A stretch of 40,487 bases of DNA from a virus, in IMG/VR virus record IMGVR_UViG_3300042350_000976, positions 1 to 40,487 of that record. The stretch is one strand, 5' to 3'. Each line of letters begins with the position of its first letter. Within the stretch, counting starts at the first letter, position 1. Position numbers and translations under genes: made by a program. Shown piece after piece: positions 8,406-15,140 of the stretch. A model generated the notes under the pieces. The model saw only the letters and a program-made list of their open reading frames with translations. It was not told where the DNA came from and made no database searches.

Positions 8406-8562
8406 TGATGCCAGTGACTCACAGCAGCGGCGAGGGGCGCGGCGAACATTACGTGTGAGCCAGCGATCCCCCTGCGTCAGTGAACACCGTATAACAATCT
8501 AGTCGGCGACTAGAAAAAGATGATGCCAGTGACCTACAGAAGCGGCGAGTGGCGCGCAACAA
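8406..8562. repeat. Pair of about 42-bp imperfect direct repeats
   Basis: Segments 8406-8447 and 8521-8562 both begin TGATGCCAGTGAC and continue with ACAGnAGCGGCGAGnGGCGCG, differing at a few positions. The offset is 115 bp and operator copy 2 lies between them. A third shortened relative (ACAGTAGCGGCAAATGTTCG, 8704-8723) shares the AGCGGC part and runs into a CGAACAGT site, linking this family with the repeats that follow. There is no coding potential. Confidence 0.7.
8498..8514. promoter_or_regulatory. Palindromic operator copy 2
   Basis: TCTAGTCGGCGACTAGA is a perfect palindrome with 8-bp arms around a central G, the same site as copies 1, 3 and 4. It lies 56 bases before the first iteron and is not followed by a gene for 735 bases, so here it may act on replication or on an untranslated transcript. 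A TATAAC element lies just upstream (8490-8495), but I see no acceptable -35 partner. Confidence 0.8.
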
Positions 8563-8564
8563 TG

Positions 8565-9143
8565 TTCGAACTGTTCGGTGATTGACGTGTTCGACTGTTC
8601 GGTTTTTGATCTGTACGACTGTTCGGTTTTTGGCTGCGTGAACTGTTCGGTTTCAACACGTGGCTGCGTTGTTATAGTTTGTAAAAATTTCGTATACAGT
8701 CTTACAGTAGCGGCAAATGTTCGAACAGTACCCCCATTTGTTCCACAAAGTGCGTACAATTTTGTTTCGTATCGCGGCGTGGCAGCGGTTAGCACCTGAT
8801 GTGTAAATCTACATATCAGATTGCATCTATCTTTATCTAATCTTATTAAAATCTACATCACTTCTATACTGTTCGTTTTTTAAAAAAGAGGGTAGCGGGA
8901 AAATTTGCTCCACCCAAAAACGAACAGTTGCCGGTGCAGACTGTTCGGTTTCTCCACGCCGTTTTTTGGGAGAGCATTTTTTCGGCCAAAAAACGAACCA
9001 TCGAACAGTCCTTATAAATCAAGCACTTGCACGCCCCCCATCAAGAACAGTCCAGTACACAATAAAACTCGACAGGCGCAACATACTGCATACTTATCAG
9101 TCTGTACTCAACCTTTATCATCTGACACTGAATCTACCAAGAC
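8565..9143. other. Gene-free repeat-dense region, candidate replication origin or regulatory hub
   Basis: No convincing gene is present on either strand. The 8-mer ACTGTTCG or its complement CGAACAGT occurs nine times: forward at 8570, 8594, 8618, 8642, 8868 and 8940; inverted at 8722, 8921 and 9002. The pair at 8921 and 8940 faces inward with 11 bases between. A strikingly AT-rich stretch (about 8797-8895) lies between the two site clusters and includes an imperfect palindrome at 8796-8819 (CTGATGTGTA and TACATATCAG arms). Iterons plus an AT-rich unwinding-like segment are the usual parts of an origin. The alternative is a multi-operator control region. Confidence 0.6.
8570..8665 (+). repeat. 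Four 24-bp direct repeats (iterons)
   Basis: Units start at 8570, 8594, 8618 and 8642, exactly 24 bp apart, and all begin ACTGTTCGGT. Units 2 and 3 share the first 15 bases. The remaining bases of each unit vary, so the conserved core is about 10-15 bp, and 24 bp is close to two helical turns plus a fraction. The regular phase is typical of sites for a multimerising initiator or repressor. Confidence 0.85.
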
Positions 9144-9172
9144 TTGACAAGCAGTGCTGTTTGGTGTACACT
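9144..9172 (+). promoter_or_regulatory. Sigma70 promoter, first of two related early promoters
   Basis: TTGACA (9144-9149) and TACACT (9167-9172) are separated by 17 bases. The -10 box and the following bases (TACACTACAGGCTGTTGAG) are identical to those of the promoter at 10281, while the spacers differ. It should drive the four genes starting at 9249. Confidence 0.85.
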
Positions 9173-9179
9173 ACAGGCT

Positions 9180-9205
9180 GTTGAGTAGGAGTTCGCCTAC
9201 ACAAC
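9180..9205 (+). promoter_or_regulatory. 5' leader hairpin of the 9249 operon
   Basis: GTTGAGTAGG (9180-9189) and CCTACACAAC (9196-9205) form a 10-bp stem with one mismatch and an AGTTCG loop, right at the predicted 5' end of the transcript. The copy at 10317 is a perfect stem. With no T-run it is not a terminator; transcript stabilisation or binding of a regulator to RNA is possible. Confidence 0.65.
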
Positions 9206-9210
9206 CCGAA

Positions 9211-9227
9211 TCTAGTCGGCGACTAGA
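9211..9227. promoter_or_regulatory. Palindromic operator copy 3
   Basis: TCTAGTCGGCGACTAGA lies 38 bases downstream of the -10 box and ends 21 bases before the ATG at 9249. A protein bound here would block elongation or, in the RNA, the palindrome could fold next to the ribosome binding site (AAGGA at 9237-9241). Confidence 0.85.
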
Positions 9228-9248
9228 AATTTTCTCCAAGGACTGATC

Positions 9249-9476
9249 ATGGAATTCACCTTCAACACCAACCGCATGTACGGCCCCGAGGGCCAGATCA
9301 TCACCGTCACCTGGGACGCGACCACGGGCGTTGCCCGGTTCGATGACAAGACCCGGTGCATCAAGGGCGAGTTGACCAAGCGCATCCCCCAAGACCCCGA
9401 GATGCCGTGGACGCAGATCGAGATGCAAGCCATCGTCCTGGCTCAGTACGACCGCTGCCACTACAACACCATCTGA
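9249..9476 (+). CDS. Small hypothetical early protein (75 aa)
   Basis: The ATG at 9249 follows CAAGGAC at about 7 bases. The 75-residue protein is mixed beta/alpha, acidic, soluble, with two Cys and a Trp-containing DPEMPWTQIEMQAIVLAQY helix near the C-terminus. It is the first gene after the operator-controlled promoter at 9144. No family is recognised; immediate-early host-takeover proteins commonly occupy such positions. Confidence 0.7.
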   Translation: MEFTFNTNRMYGPEGQIITVTWDATTGVARFDDKTRCIKGELTKRIPQDPEMPWTQIEMQAIVLAQYDRCHYNTI

Positions 9477-9491
9477 CCCGGAGCCAACACC

Positions 9492-9713
9492 ATGACCCGC
9501 CGAATGAAACCTACCTGCTCCCGATGCGGGGAGACCTTCTCCGCTGCACGCCGCAACGCCGGATACCACCTGTGCCTGTTCTGTGGCGATGACGCCGCAC
9601 GGGAAGAACGCAAGGGATGGTGCATCGCCCCGATGCACAAGTCCAACTACATGCTGTTCACCAACCCCGCCGACCTGATCGGCATCAACAACAAAGGAGG
9701 GCTTGTCAAATGA
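9492..9713 (+). CDS. Zinc-ribbon small protein (73 aa)
   Basis: Four Cys in two CxxC pairs (C9, C12 and C28, C31) with a basic stretch between form a zinc-ribbon-like knuckle at the N-terminus; the C-terminal half has no motif. GGAG lies 9 bases before the ATG. Its stop overlaps the next start (ATGA). Such ribbons bind nucleic acids or proteins, so a small regulatory role is possible but unproven. Confidence 0.75.
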   Translation: MTRRMKPTCSRCGETFSAARRNAGYHLCLFCGDDAAREERKGWCIAPMHKSNYMLFTNPADLIGINNKGGLVK

Positions 9714-9898
9714 AAGCCGAAACCACCCTGACCCGTGAGGACTGGATCATCCTGCGCCTGATCTATGCGGGGGTGGAAGCCGACCGCCAATTGCGTTTCA
9801 ACCCGGAGTTTCACCGCGCCATGAGCGACCTGCTCAAGCGGTGCGGAGTTCGCGCCGTGCACGAGGCCATCCATCAACTGAACGAGGAGCAAGCATGA
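9710..9898 (+). CDS. Small hypothetical protein (62 aa)
   Basis: The ATG at 9710 overlaps the upstream stop and has a strong ribosome binding site (AAAGGAGGG). The 62-residue product is almost entirely helical and charged, with REDWIILRLIYAG near the N-terminus and a C-terminal ALHxAIHQLNEE-like helix. It ends in an ATGA overlap with the next gene, so the four genes 9249-10257 form a coupled operon. No family is recognised. Confidence 0.7.
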   Translation: MKAETTLTREDWIILRLIYAGVEADRQLRFNPEFHRAMSDLLKRCGVRAVHEAIHQLNEEQA

Positions 9899-10257
9899 AA
9901 CCCATCAAAACATCCAATGCCAACGCACGCCAGTACGTGCAGCGCCGTGAGGAGTTCGACGCAAGCAACACCTTTGCCCGGATTCTGCTCCCCTACGACA
10001 AGTGCCTGACGTATCGGTACGTGGTGTATTCCTATGGCGCGCACTTCCCCTTGTTCGTTGCAGAGTGGCACGGGGATGACGGCAAGGTGCAGTGGTACGA
10101 GACCACGGGCAGGTACAGCGTCACCACGTCCAAGCACAAGACCCAACTGCACCCACTGGAGCAGGCCATGCCCATGGACACGGACAGGATGCAAGTCCTA
10201 ACCACCTACGGTATCGCCGGAGTCGCTGCGGGTATGGAAGCGGACGTGCCTTTCTAA
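9895..10257 (+). CDS. Hypothetical protein (120 aa)
   Basis: The ATG at 9895 (ATGA overlap, preceded by GAGGAGCAAGC) is preferred to an upstream start inside the previous gene. The protein is beta-rich in the middle (LTYRYVVYSYGAHFPLFVAEW), with aromatic residues alternating in strands, then a polar DGKVQWYETT turn. It has no signal or membrane helix. It is the last gene before the second promoter cassette. No function is recognised. Confidence 0.75.
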   Translation: MKPIKTSNANARQYVQRREEFDASNTFARILLPYDKCLTYRYVVYSYGAHFPLFVAEWHGDDGKVQWYETTGRYSVTTSKHKTQLHPLEQAMPMDTDRMQVLTTYGIAGVAAGMEADVPF

Positions 10258-10280
10258 TCGTACCAAGAACTATCAAAGAG

Positions 10281-10309
10281 TTGACAAACGTATCAGATAG
10301 TGATACACT
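10281..10309 (+). promoter_or_regulatory. Sigma70 promoter, second of two related early promoters
   Basis: TTGACA (10281-10286) and TACACT (10304-10309) are separated by 17 bases. The downstream bases repeat those at 9167, then diverge after the hairpin and resume with the operator. It should drive the 305-aa / MoxR / VWA gene block. Confidence 0.85.
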
Positions 10310-10316
10310 ACAGGCT

Positions 10317-10342
10317 GTTGAGTAGGAGATCGCCTACTCAAC
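10317..10342 (+). promoter_or_regulatory. Perfect 5' leader hairpin of the 10411 operon
   Basis: GTTGAGTAGG (10317-10326), loop AGATCG, CCTACTCAAC (10333-10342): a perfect 10-bp stem at the start of the transcript. Compared with 9180-9205 there are changes in the loop and in the 3' arm; here the 3' arm restores full pairing, which supports a conserved RNA or DNA structure. Confidence 0.7.
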
Positions 10343-10370
10343 GCCGGAGTCCATATTCAACGCAACAAGA

Positions 10371-10387
10371 TCTAGTCGCCGACTAGA
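10371..10387. promoter_or_regulatory. Palindromic operator copy 4
   Basis: TCTAGTCGCCGACTAGA lies between the 5' hairpin and the ATG at 10411, 61 bases downstream of the -10 box. It ends 23 bases before the start codon, almost the same distance as copy 3 (21 bases), so spacing to the start codon is kept better than spacing to the promoter. Confidence 0.85.
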
Positions 10388-10410
10388 AAAACTCAAGGAA
10401 AGATCTCACC

Positions 10411-11328
10411 ATGAACACCATCTCGACCCAAACTAATACTGCACCCGTCTTCACCGCCCCGAGCATCGCATCCTCAGCCGTGCTGATCGACATGAGCATC
10501 AGCGTGTGGACTGGGCGCAAGCACGACAAGCGTGCCTCGGAGGAAGTTGTCACCAAGAACAACGCCGCCAAGGGCGTGGCCAATGTGTCCAAGAAACTCC
10601 TCGGCGACTGCGCCGAATTGGACGCGGTGCAGAAGTTCGCAGCAAACGCACGCAACTCGCACTACGCCATGACCACGCCGTGGTCGGATCTCGGGCTGCG
10701 CATGTGCCCCACGGCGACATACATCAACGGGTACGAGAAGCAGATGAGTGGGTTGCAGCAGGAGTTCTACCGCCTTGTAGAAACTTTTTTATCCGCATAC
10801 GACTGGGAGGTGCAGAACGCGCAGTTGAAACTCGGTGCCCTGTTCAACGCCGACGAGTACCCGACGACCGACTCACTGCGTGAGAAGTTCAAGTTCCGCT
10901 ACACCCCCATGCCCATGCCCGAGGCAGGCGACTGGCGACTGGACGTGGAGGCCGAGGCAGCAGCATCCCTGCGCGACCAATACCAAAACTTCTACAGCGA
11001 GCAGTTCAAGCGTGCCATGGATGATGTGTGGCAGCGCACGTACGAGGCACTGTCCAAGATGAGCGAGCGCCTGGACTACGGCGACGACACAAACAAGAAG
11101 ATCTTTCGGGATTCCCTGGTGAGCAACGTCAAGGACATGGTGCAGATGCTGACCGACTTCAATGTCACCGACGACCCGGTGATGCGCAATGCAGCACGCC
11201 AACTGGAGCATGCCCTGGAGGGTGTGACGCCGGAGGCATTGAGAGAAGACTCTTATCTACGAGCCCAAACGAAAAAACAAGTAGATGAGGTGCGCAAGAC
11301 CATCGACAGTCTGGGACTGGGATGGTGA
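10411..11328 (+). CDS. Hypothetical partner protein of the MoxR/VWA module (305 aa)
   Basis: This is the first gene of the operon controlled by the promoter at 10281. Residues 25-35 (LIDMSISVWTG) form a beta strand followed by a basic turn; the rest is mainly helical, with long charged helices at about 180-300. The sequence has the look of the DUF3150-type proteins found in phages and plasmids next to MoxR-like ATPases, but I cannot confirm that family. There is no enzyme motif. The next two large genes encode an AAA+ ATPase and a VWA/metallopeptidase-like protein, so a structural or adaptor subunit of the same complex is the likely role. Confidence 0.75.
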   Translation: MNTISTQTNTAPVFTAPSIASSAVLIDMSISVWTGRKHDKRASEEVVTKNNAAKGVANVSKKLLGDCAELDAVQKFAANARNSHYAMTTPWSDLGLRMCPTATYINGYEKQMSGLQQEFYRLVETFLSAYDWEVQNAQLKLGALFNADEYPTTDSLREKFKFRYTPMPMPEAGDWRLDVEAEAAASLRDQYQNFYSEQFKRAMDDVWQRTYEALSKMSERLDYGDDTNKKIFRDSLVSNVKDMVQMLTDFNVTDDPVMRNAARQLEHALEGVTPEALREDSYLRAQTKKQVDEVRKTIDSLGLGW

Positions 11329-11399
11329 GACAACACGTACGGTAAACGTACCAATAACCAATCACACATCAACATCTTTCAAGGAACCAAGGAACCATC

Positions 11400-12515
11400 A
11401 TGAAGCACAACTCTGCCATCTCCATGTACGCACTGAACCTCGATCAGATCGAGTCGGCCATCATCGCCGGAGGTGACAAGCGAACCATGCTAGTGCAAGG
11501 CCACATGGGTACGGGTAAGTCCTCACTTCTCAAGACCCTGAGCAAGCGCCTCAAGTCCCACACCCCGTGCTACTTCGACTGCACGACCAAGGACTTGGGC
11601 GACATCACGATCCCGCAGTTGCAAACCATTGACGACCAGGGGTTCGTGCGCTACGTGACCAACGAGGAGTTGGGTGTGCACCTGGGCAAGCCGATCATCC
11701 TGATGATTGACGAGTTCGGCAAGGCCAACCCCGCCGTGAAGAACGCCATGCTGCGCCTGATCTTGGAACGCAAGATTGGAAGTTACACCCTGCACGAGGA
11801 CTCAATAGTTTTTGCCACCACTAACCTCGGTGCCGAGGGTGTGGGCGACATGCTGCCGCCGCATGCACGCAACCGGATCTCGGTGGTCACTGCACGCAAG
11901 CCCAGTAACTTGGAATGGATTGAGTGGGGTATCGCCAACGGCGTGGATCACACGTTGCTTGGATGGTGCAAGGACAACCCGCAACTGTTCCAGTCTTTCG
12001 AAGACATCGCCGAGCCGACCGATGCACAAGGCAACCCGACCAACCCCTACGTGTATCACCCACGTGTGCCGATGACTGCGTTTGTCACGCCGCGCTCACT
12101 GGAGGCTGCGTCTGACTGGCTGAAGGTGCGCGATGGGTTCGATGACCAGACCCTGACGGCAATCCTCATGGGCACTATCGGTGAGCGTGGCGCTATGGAT
12201 CTCATGGCGCACGTGAAGATGGCCGACCAACTGCCCCGACTGGATGACATCAAGAAGGATCCCATGAACGCCAAGGTGCCCGAGTCCCCTGCTGCCGTGT
12301 GCATGGTGGTGTATCGCACCCTGTCTGTGATCGACCGCGACTGGGTGGACGCATGGATGACTTACCTGCTGCGCCTGGACAAGGAAGCCCAAGGCATGTT
12401 TGCCAACGGGGTGCGCACGCCCAAGTATCCCAAGCAGTCCATCGTGATGACCAACAAGAAGTTCACCGACTGGGCACGTGAGAACAACTATCTGTTCGCT
12501 GCGGACAAGAAGTGA
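11400..12515 (+). CDS. MoxR-like AAA+ ATPase
   Basis: The 371-residue protein has Walker A GHMGTGKSS (34-42), Walker B LMIDE (101-105), a sensor-1 Asn in FATTNLG (about 139-144) and arginine-finger candidates in HARNRIS (155-161). The compact N-terminus and the helical insert before Walker B fit the MoxR/CobS/NorQ branch of AAA+ proteins, which remodel partner complexes together with VWA proteins. The gene is followed, after a 55-aa ORF, by such a VWA partner. The leader AACATCTTTCAAGGAA (11371-11386) recurs at 14091 before another gene. CobS-like annotations of related phage proteins refer to the fold; cobalamin synthesis is not implied here. Confidence 0.88.
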   Translation: MKHNSAISMYALNLDQIESAIIAGGDKRTMLVQGHMGTGKSSLLKTLSKRLKSHTPCYFDCTTKDLGDITIPQLQTIDDQGFVRYVTNEELGVHLGKPIILMIDEFGKANPAVKNAMLRLILERKIGSYTLHEDSIVFATTNLGAEGVGDMLPPHARNRISVVTARKPSNLEWIEWGIANGVDHTLLGWCKDNPQLFQSFEDIAEPTDAQGNPTNPYVYHPRVPMTAFVTPRSLEAASDWLKVRDGFDDQTLTAILMGTIGERGAMDLMAHVKMADQLPRLDDIKKDPMNAKVPESPAAVCMVVYRTLSVIDRDWVDAWMTYLLRLDKEAQGMFANGVRTPKYPKQSIVMTNKKFTDWARENNYLFAADKK

Positions 12516-12523
12516 GGTGTGAG

Positions 12524-12691
12524 ATGAAGACGTTTGAAGTTGAGTTTCGCCGTACGTCCTACATCACGTACACCGTGGAGGCCGAGTCGGTTGAGGAGGC
12601 AGAGCGCACTGCGTGGATCGGCATACCCGACCACGAGTTCAACAACGCCGAGTGGGACGTGGAGTCCGTGACTGAAGTGAAAGGGGAATGA
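12524..12691 (+). CDS. Small DpnD/PcfM-like protein (55 aa)
   Basis: An open frame from ATG 12524 to TGA 12691, with GAGGTGTGAG before it, lies between the ATPase and VWA genes. The product begins MKTFEVEFRRTSYITYTVEA and has a Val/Glu-rich beta hairpin followed by an ESVEEAERTAW helix, the pattern of the small DpnD/PcfM-like family common in phages and plasmids. It ends one base before the next ATG. Function unknown; the position suggests co-expression with the MoxR/VWA pair. Confidence 0.65.
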   Translation: MKTFEVEFRRTSYITYTVEAESVEEAERTAWIGIPDHEFNNAEWDVESVTEVKGE

Positions 12692-12692
12692 C

Positions 12693-13925
12693 ATGCTGAT
12701 GATTGGTAAACAACTCACCGCCGAGCAGCGCCTGAACAAGGCGGTGATCGACATCATGGGTAACCCACGCTACATCGCACTCGCAGGGGTGGTGATGATC
12801 GGTGCACGCACCATCTCGGACAAGGTGCCCACTGCCATGACCAACGGACGTGATGAGGTGTATGGCCGTGCGTTTGTGGACATGCTCAACGATGCGGAGT
12901 TGCGGTTCCTTGTGCTGCACGAGGTCTATCACAAACTCTATCGTCACCTGACCACGTGGCGTCACCTGTATGACGAGAACGGGCGACTGGCAAACGTGGC
13001 GTGCGACCACGTGATAAATCTAAAAATACAAAATGAAAACCAAGACGGCTTCGCCACCATGCCTAAAGATAAAAAGACAGGCAAGTTGATAGGCGTGGCC
13101 GATCCTCGGTTCAGTGGCATGGACTCTGCCCAAGTGTTCAACATCCTAAAGGATGAGCAGGACGAGGACGGCGGAGAAGGTGGCGGTGATGGTGAAGGTG
13201 GCGAGGGCGGTGCCGAATCCAATACCGATGGTGGCTTGGACTCCCACGACTGGGAGGGTGCGGGTGATATGACCGAGGAGGAAGCCAAGGAGTTGGAGCG
13301 TGACATTGACGAGGCAATACGTCAGGGCGTACTGGCTGCGGGTAAGTTGGGCACGGGTGGTCGGCGTGATCTGGAGGACATGCTGCAACCCAAGGTGGAT
13401 TGGCGTGAGGTGCTGCGTGAGTTCGTGAACCAGACCTGTGCGGGTAACGACTTCTCCACGTGGCGCAGGCCCAACCGCCGCTTTGTGTCCTCGGGTATCT
13501 ACATGCCATCAGGTGTGAGTGAGCAGGTCGGCGAGTTGGTGATTGCCATCGACACGTCAGGCTCTATCGGTGGGCGTGAGTTGTCTCAGTTCCTGGGCGA
13601 GGTGTCTGCGATCTGTGAGACCGTGCACCCGAGCGCCGTGCGTCTGCTGTACTGGGACACGAGCGTGTGCCGTGATGAGCGGTACGAGGGTGAGCAGGTG
13701 CGTGACATTGCGAGGTCAACAAAGCCCGCCGGTGGTGGAGGCACAAGCGTGTCATGCGTTAACAAGTACATGGCAGAGCATGCGATCAAGGCGCAGGCAG
13801 TGATCGTTCTCACCGATGGTTATCTCGGCAACGATTGGGGATCATGGTCTCTGCCCGTGCTGTGGTGCATCATGGGATCGAACGCAACTGCGCCGCACGG
13901 CAAGACCGTGCACGTCAAAGACTAG
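12693..13925 (+). CDS. VWA-domain protein with putative zinc metallopeptidase domain (DUF2201-like)
   Basis: Two domains are visible. The N-terminal part (1-150) has an HExxH motif, HEVYH at 76-80, then ACDHVIN at 103-109 that could give a further ligand, as in the DUF2201 N-terminal putative peptidase. An acidic Gly-rich linker follows (about 155-195). The C-terminal VWA domain has a MIDAS: DTSGS (287-291), a GGGGTS threonine loop and LTDGYLG. VWA/MoxR pairs are known as metal- or protein-remodelling chaperones, for example RavA-ViaA and NorQ-NorD. Here a phage carries ATPase, VWA plus peptidase, and a 305-aa partner in one operon. Catalytic activity is inferred from motifs only. Confidence 0.88.
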   Translation: MLMIGKQLTAEQRLNKAVIDIMGNPRYIALAGVVMIGARTISDKVPTAMTNGRDEVYGRAFVDMLNDAELRFLVLHEVYHKLYRHLTTWRHLYDENGRLANVACDHVINLKIQNENQDGFATMPKDKKTGKLIGVADPRFSGMDSAQVFNILKDEQDEDGGEGGGDGEGGEGGAESNTDGGLDSHDWEGAGDMTEEEAKELERDIDEAIRQGVLAAGKLGTGGRRDLEDMLQPKVDWREVLREFVNQTCAGNDFSTWRRPNRRFVSSGIYMPSGVSEQVGELVIAIDTSGSIGGRELSQFLGEVSAICETVHPSAVRLLYWDTSVCRDERYEGEQVRDIARSTKPAGGGGTSVSCVNKYMAEHAIKAQAVIVLTDGYLGNDWGSWSLPVLWCIMGSNATAPHGKTVHVKD

Positions 13926-14111
13926 GGTCAGGGGATTCATAGATTAGCAGGATGCGACAAGCCCGGTAGATGCGACCCGCAACCTGTGTGCACAACGGCC
14001 CCTTGACCCCAGATCCATGACCGTTGTGTGCATCCTTTCAACCACGAGGGGGGCGTGGAATCTACCTTTCCCCCCACCCATAACTTCATAAACATCTTTC
14101 AAGGAAACATC
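13925..14111. other. Intergenic region with nested inverted repeats
   Basis: GGGTCAGGGG (13925-13934) can pair with CCCCTTGACCC (13999-14009) with one bulged base, and CACAACGG (13991-13998) is perfectly inverted at 14021-14028. No T-run or clear promoter is seen. It ends with the AACATCTTTCAAGGAA leader (14091-14106) also found before the MoxR gene. An RNA switch between alternative structures is conceivable but unsupported. Confidence 0.35.
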
Positions 14112-15140
14112 ATGGCTGAGATCAATGGGTTCAACGGCATCTTCAAGCACGCCGATGCTGAGGTCGGTGCTATCAAGAAGTTCACTGAGAAGTTCATCAC
14201 CAAGACCAAGGAAGCGATGGAGGCGGTGAATGAAGCGTTGCAGAGCGGACTGCTGCGCAAGGAGGAGGCGTTCCCGCATTGGTATCGCTTTGTCGATGAC
14301 CTGCCCATGAGCAAGCCCCTGGCCGACTGGTGCGAGGAGTTGCGTGCGGTCAACCGCCGTGTGAAGTTCGGGTTGCGGCAGACGGGCATGCACTTCACAT
14401 TTGGCCCGGGTAACCTGAAGATCCTCAACGAGGTGTGGATGTACCTGCCGGAGCAGCCGTACGCACTGATGCGCTTGGGCTATCGAGACTACTTCACCAC
14501 GCAGGTGGGCGGTGGTTCGGAACGGTTCGGCATCTACACGCGCCTGATCCAGAACGGCAAGTACAACACCGACAACGAGCAGCACTGCATGTCGCTCACT
14601 GAGAAGTTCGACCGTGCTGTGGTCAACGCCAAGAAGTACATGCGCCAGTACACGCCGCAGGAGTTGGTGCGCATCAAGTTGGGTGACTTTGCCAACAACG
14701 TAGCGAACGAGACCTACTCATTCAACAACGAGGCGTCAGGTGCTGACGGCGCGGTGCGTACGCACGATGCGCTGTTGCCTGAGTTGTCCTACCTTGTGGA
14801 CAGTGGGTACGAGTTCAAGTCGGGGCAATTGCGTGAAGCCGTGGTGAATTGGATGGCGAAACACAAGGCTGCGCAGGAGCATCGTGCCCGTGCACGCCAT
14901 GCTTGGTTTGTACATGTGTACGAGAGGTTCGACAAGCAGTACTTCGATGTCATCGAGATGTTCGACGTGCACAAGAAGAACAACCCGAGCATCCAGTCCT
15001 CACGTACCTACACGGCTGATGACATGCCCGAGGAGATCATGGGTAAGTTGTCTGTGCTGACCATGGTGGACGTGGGGCACCGGGTGTCGGACGTGGGTAT
15101 GCGTGCGACCGAGACAACCTTCTATGTGGAGCGTGTGTGA
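14112..15140 (+). CDS. Hypothetical protein (342 aa)
   Basis: The ATG at 14112 with CAAGGAAACATC upstream is preferred to an earlier in-frame start in the non-coding leader. The product is soluble and mainly helical, with a conserved-looking centre (HFTFGPGNLKILNEVWMYLPEQ, split at about residues 97-118) and a long C-terminal helical region rich in His, Arg and Lys. No domain is recognised. It shares its translation leader with the MoxR gene and follows the VWA gene by 186 bases, so it may belong functionally to the same block. Confidence 0.75.
   Translation: MAEINGFNGIFKHADAEVGAIKKFTEKFITKTKEAMEAVNEALQSGLLRKEEAFPHWYRFVDDLPMSKPLADWCEELRAVNRRVKFGLRQTGMHFTFGPGNLKILNEVWMYLPEQPYALMRLGYRDYFTTQVGGGSERFGIYTRLIQNGKYNTDNEQHCMSLTEKFDRAVVNAKKYMRQYTPQELVRIKLGDFANNVANETYSFNNEASGADGAVRTHDALLPELSYLVDSGYEFKSGQLREAVVNWMAKHKAAQEHRARARHAWFVHVYERFDKQYFDVIEMFDVHKKNNPSIQSSRTYTADDMPEEIMGKLSVLTMVDVGHRVSDVGMRATETTFYVERV

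Noticed and set aside
8499-8795. Minus-strand frame of 98 codons across the iterons with a repeated TEQS-like peptide
   Set aside because: The peptide repeat is only the 24-bp (8-codon) DNA repeat read in frame. There is no ribosome binding site and the composition is unnatural; the region is better explained as iterons.
8905-9147. Plus-strand frame of 80 codons before the promoter at 9144
   Set aside because: It covers the CGAACAGT sites and the -35 box, is Pro/Thr/Ser/Lys-rich with no domain, and has no ribosome binding site.
13926-14040. Possible tRNA-like or small-RNA gene in the gap after the VWA gene
   Set aside because: The inverted repeats do not form a cloverleaf; there is no T-loop consensus or acceptor stem, so only a weak inverted-repeat note is kept.
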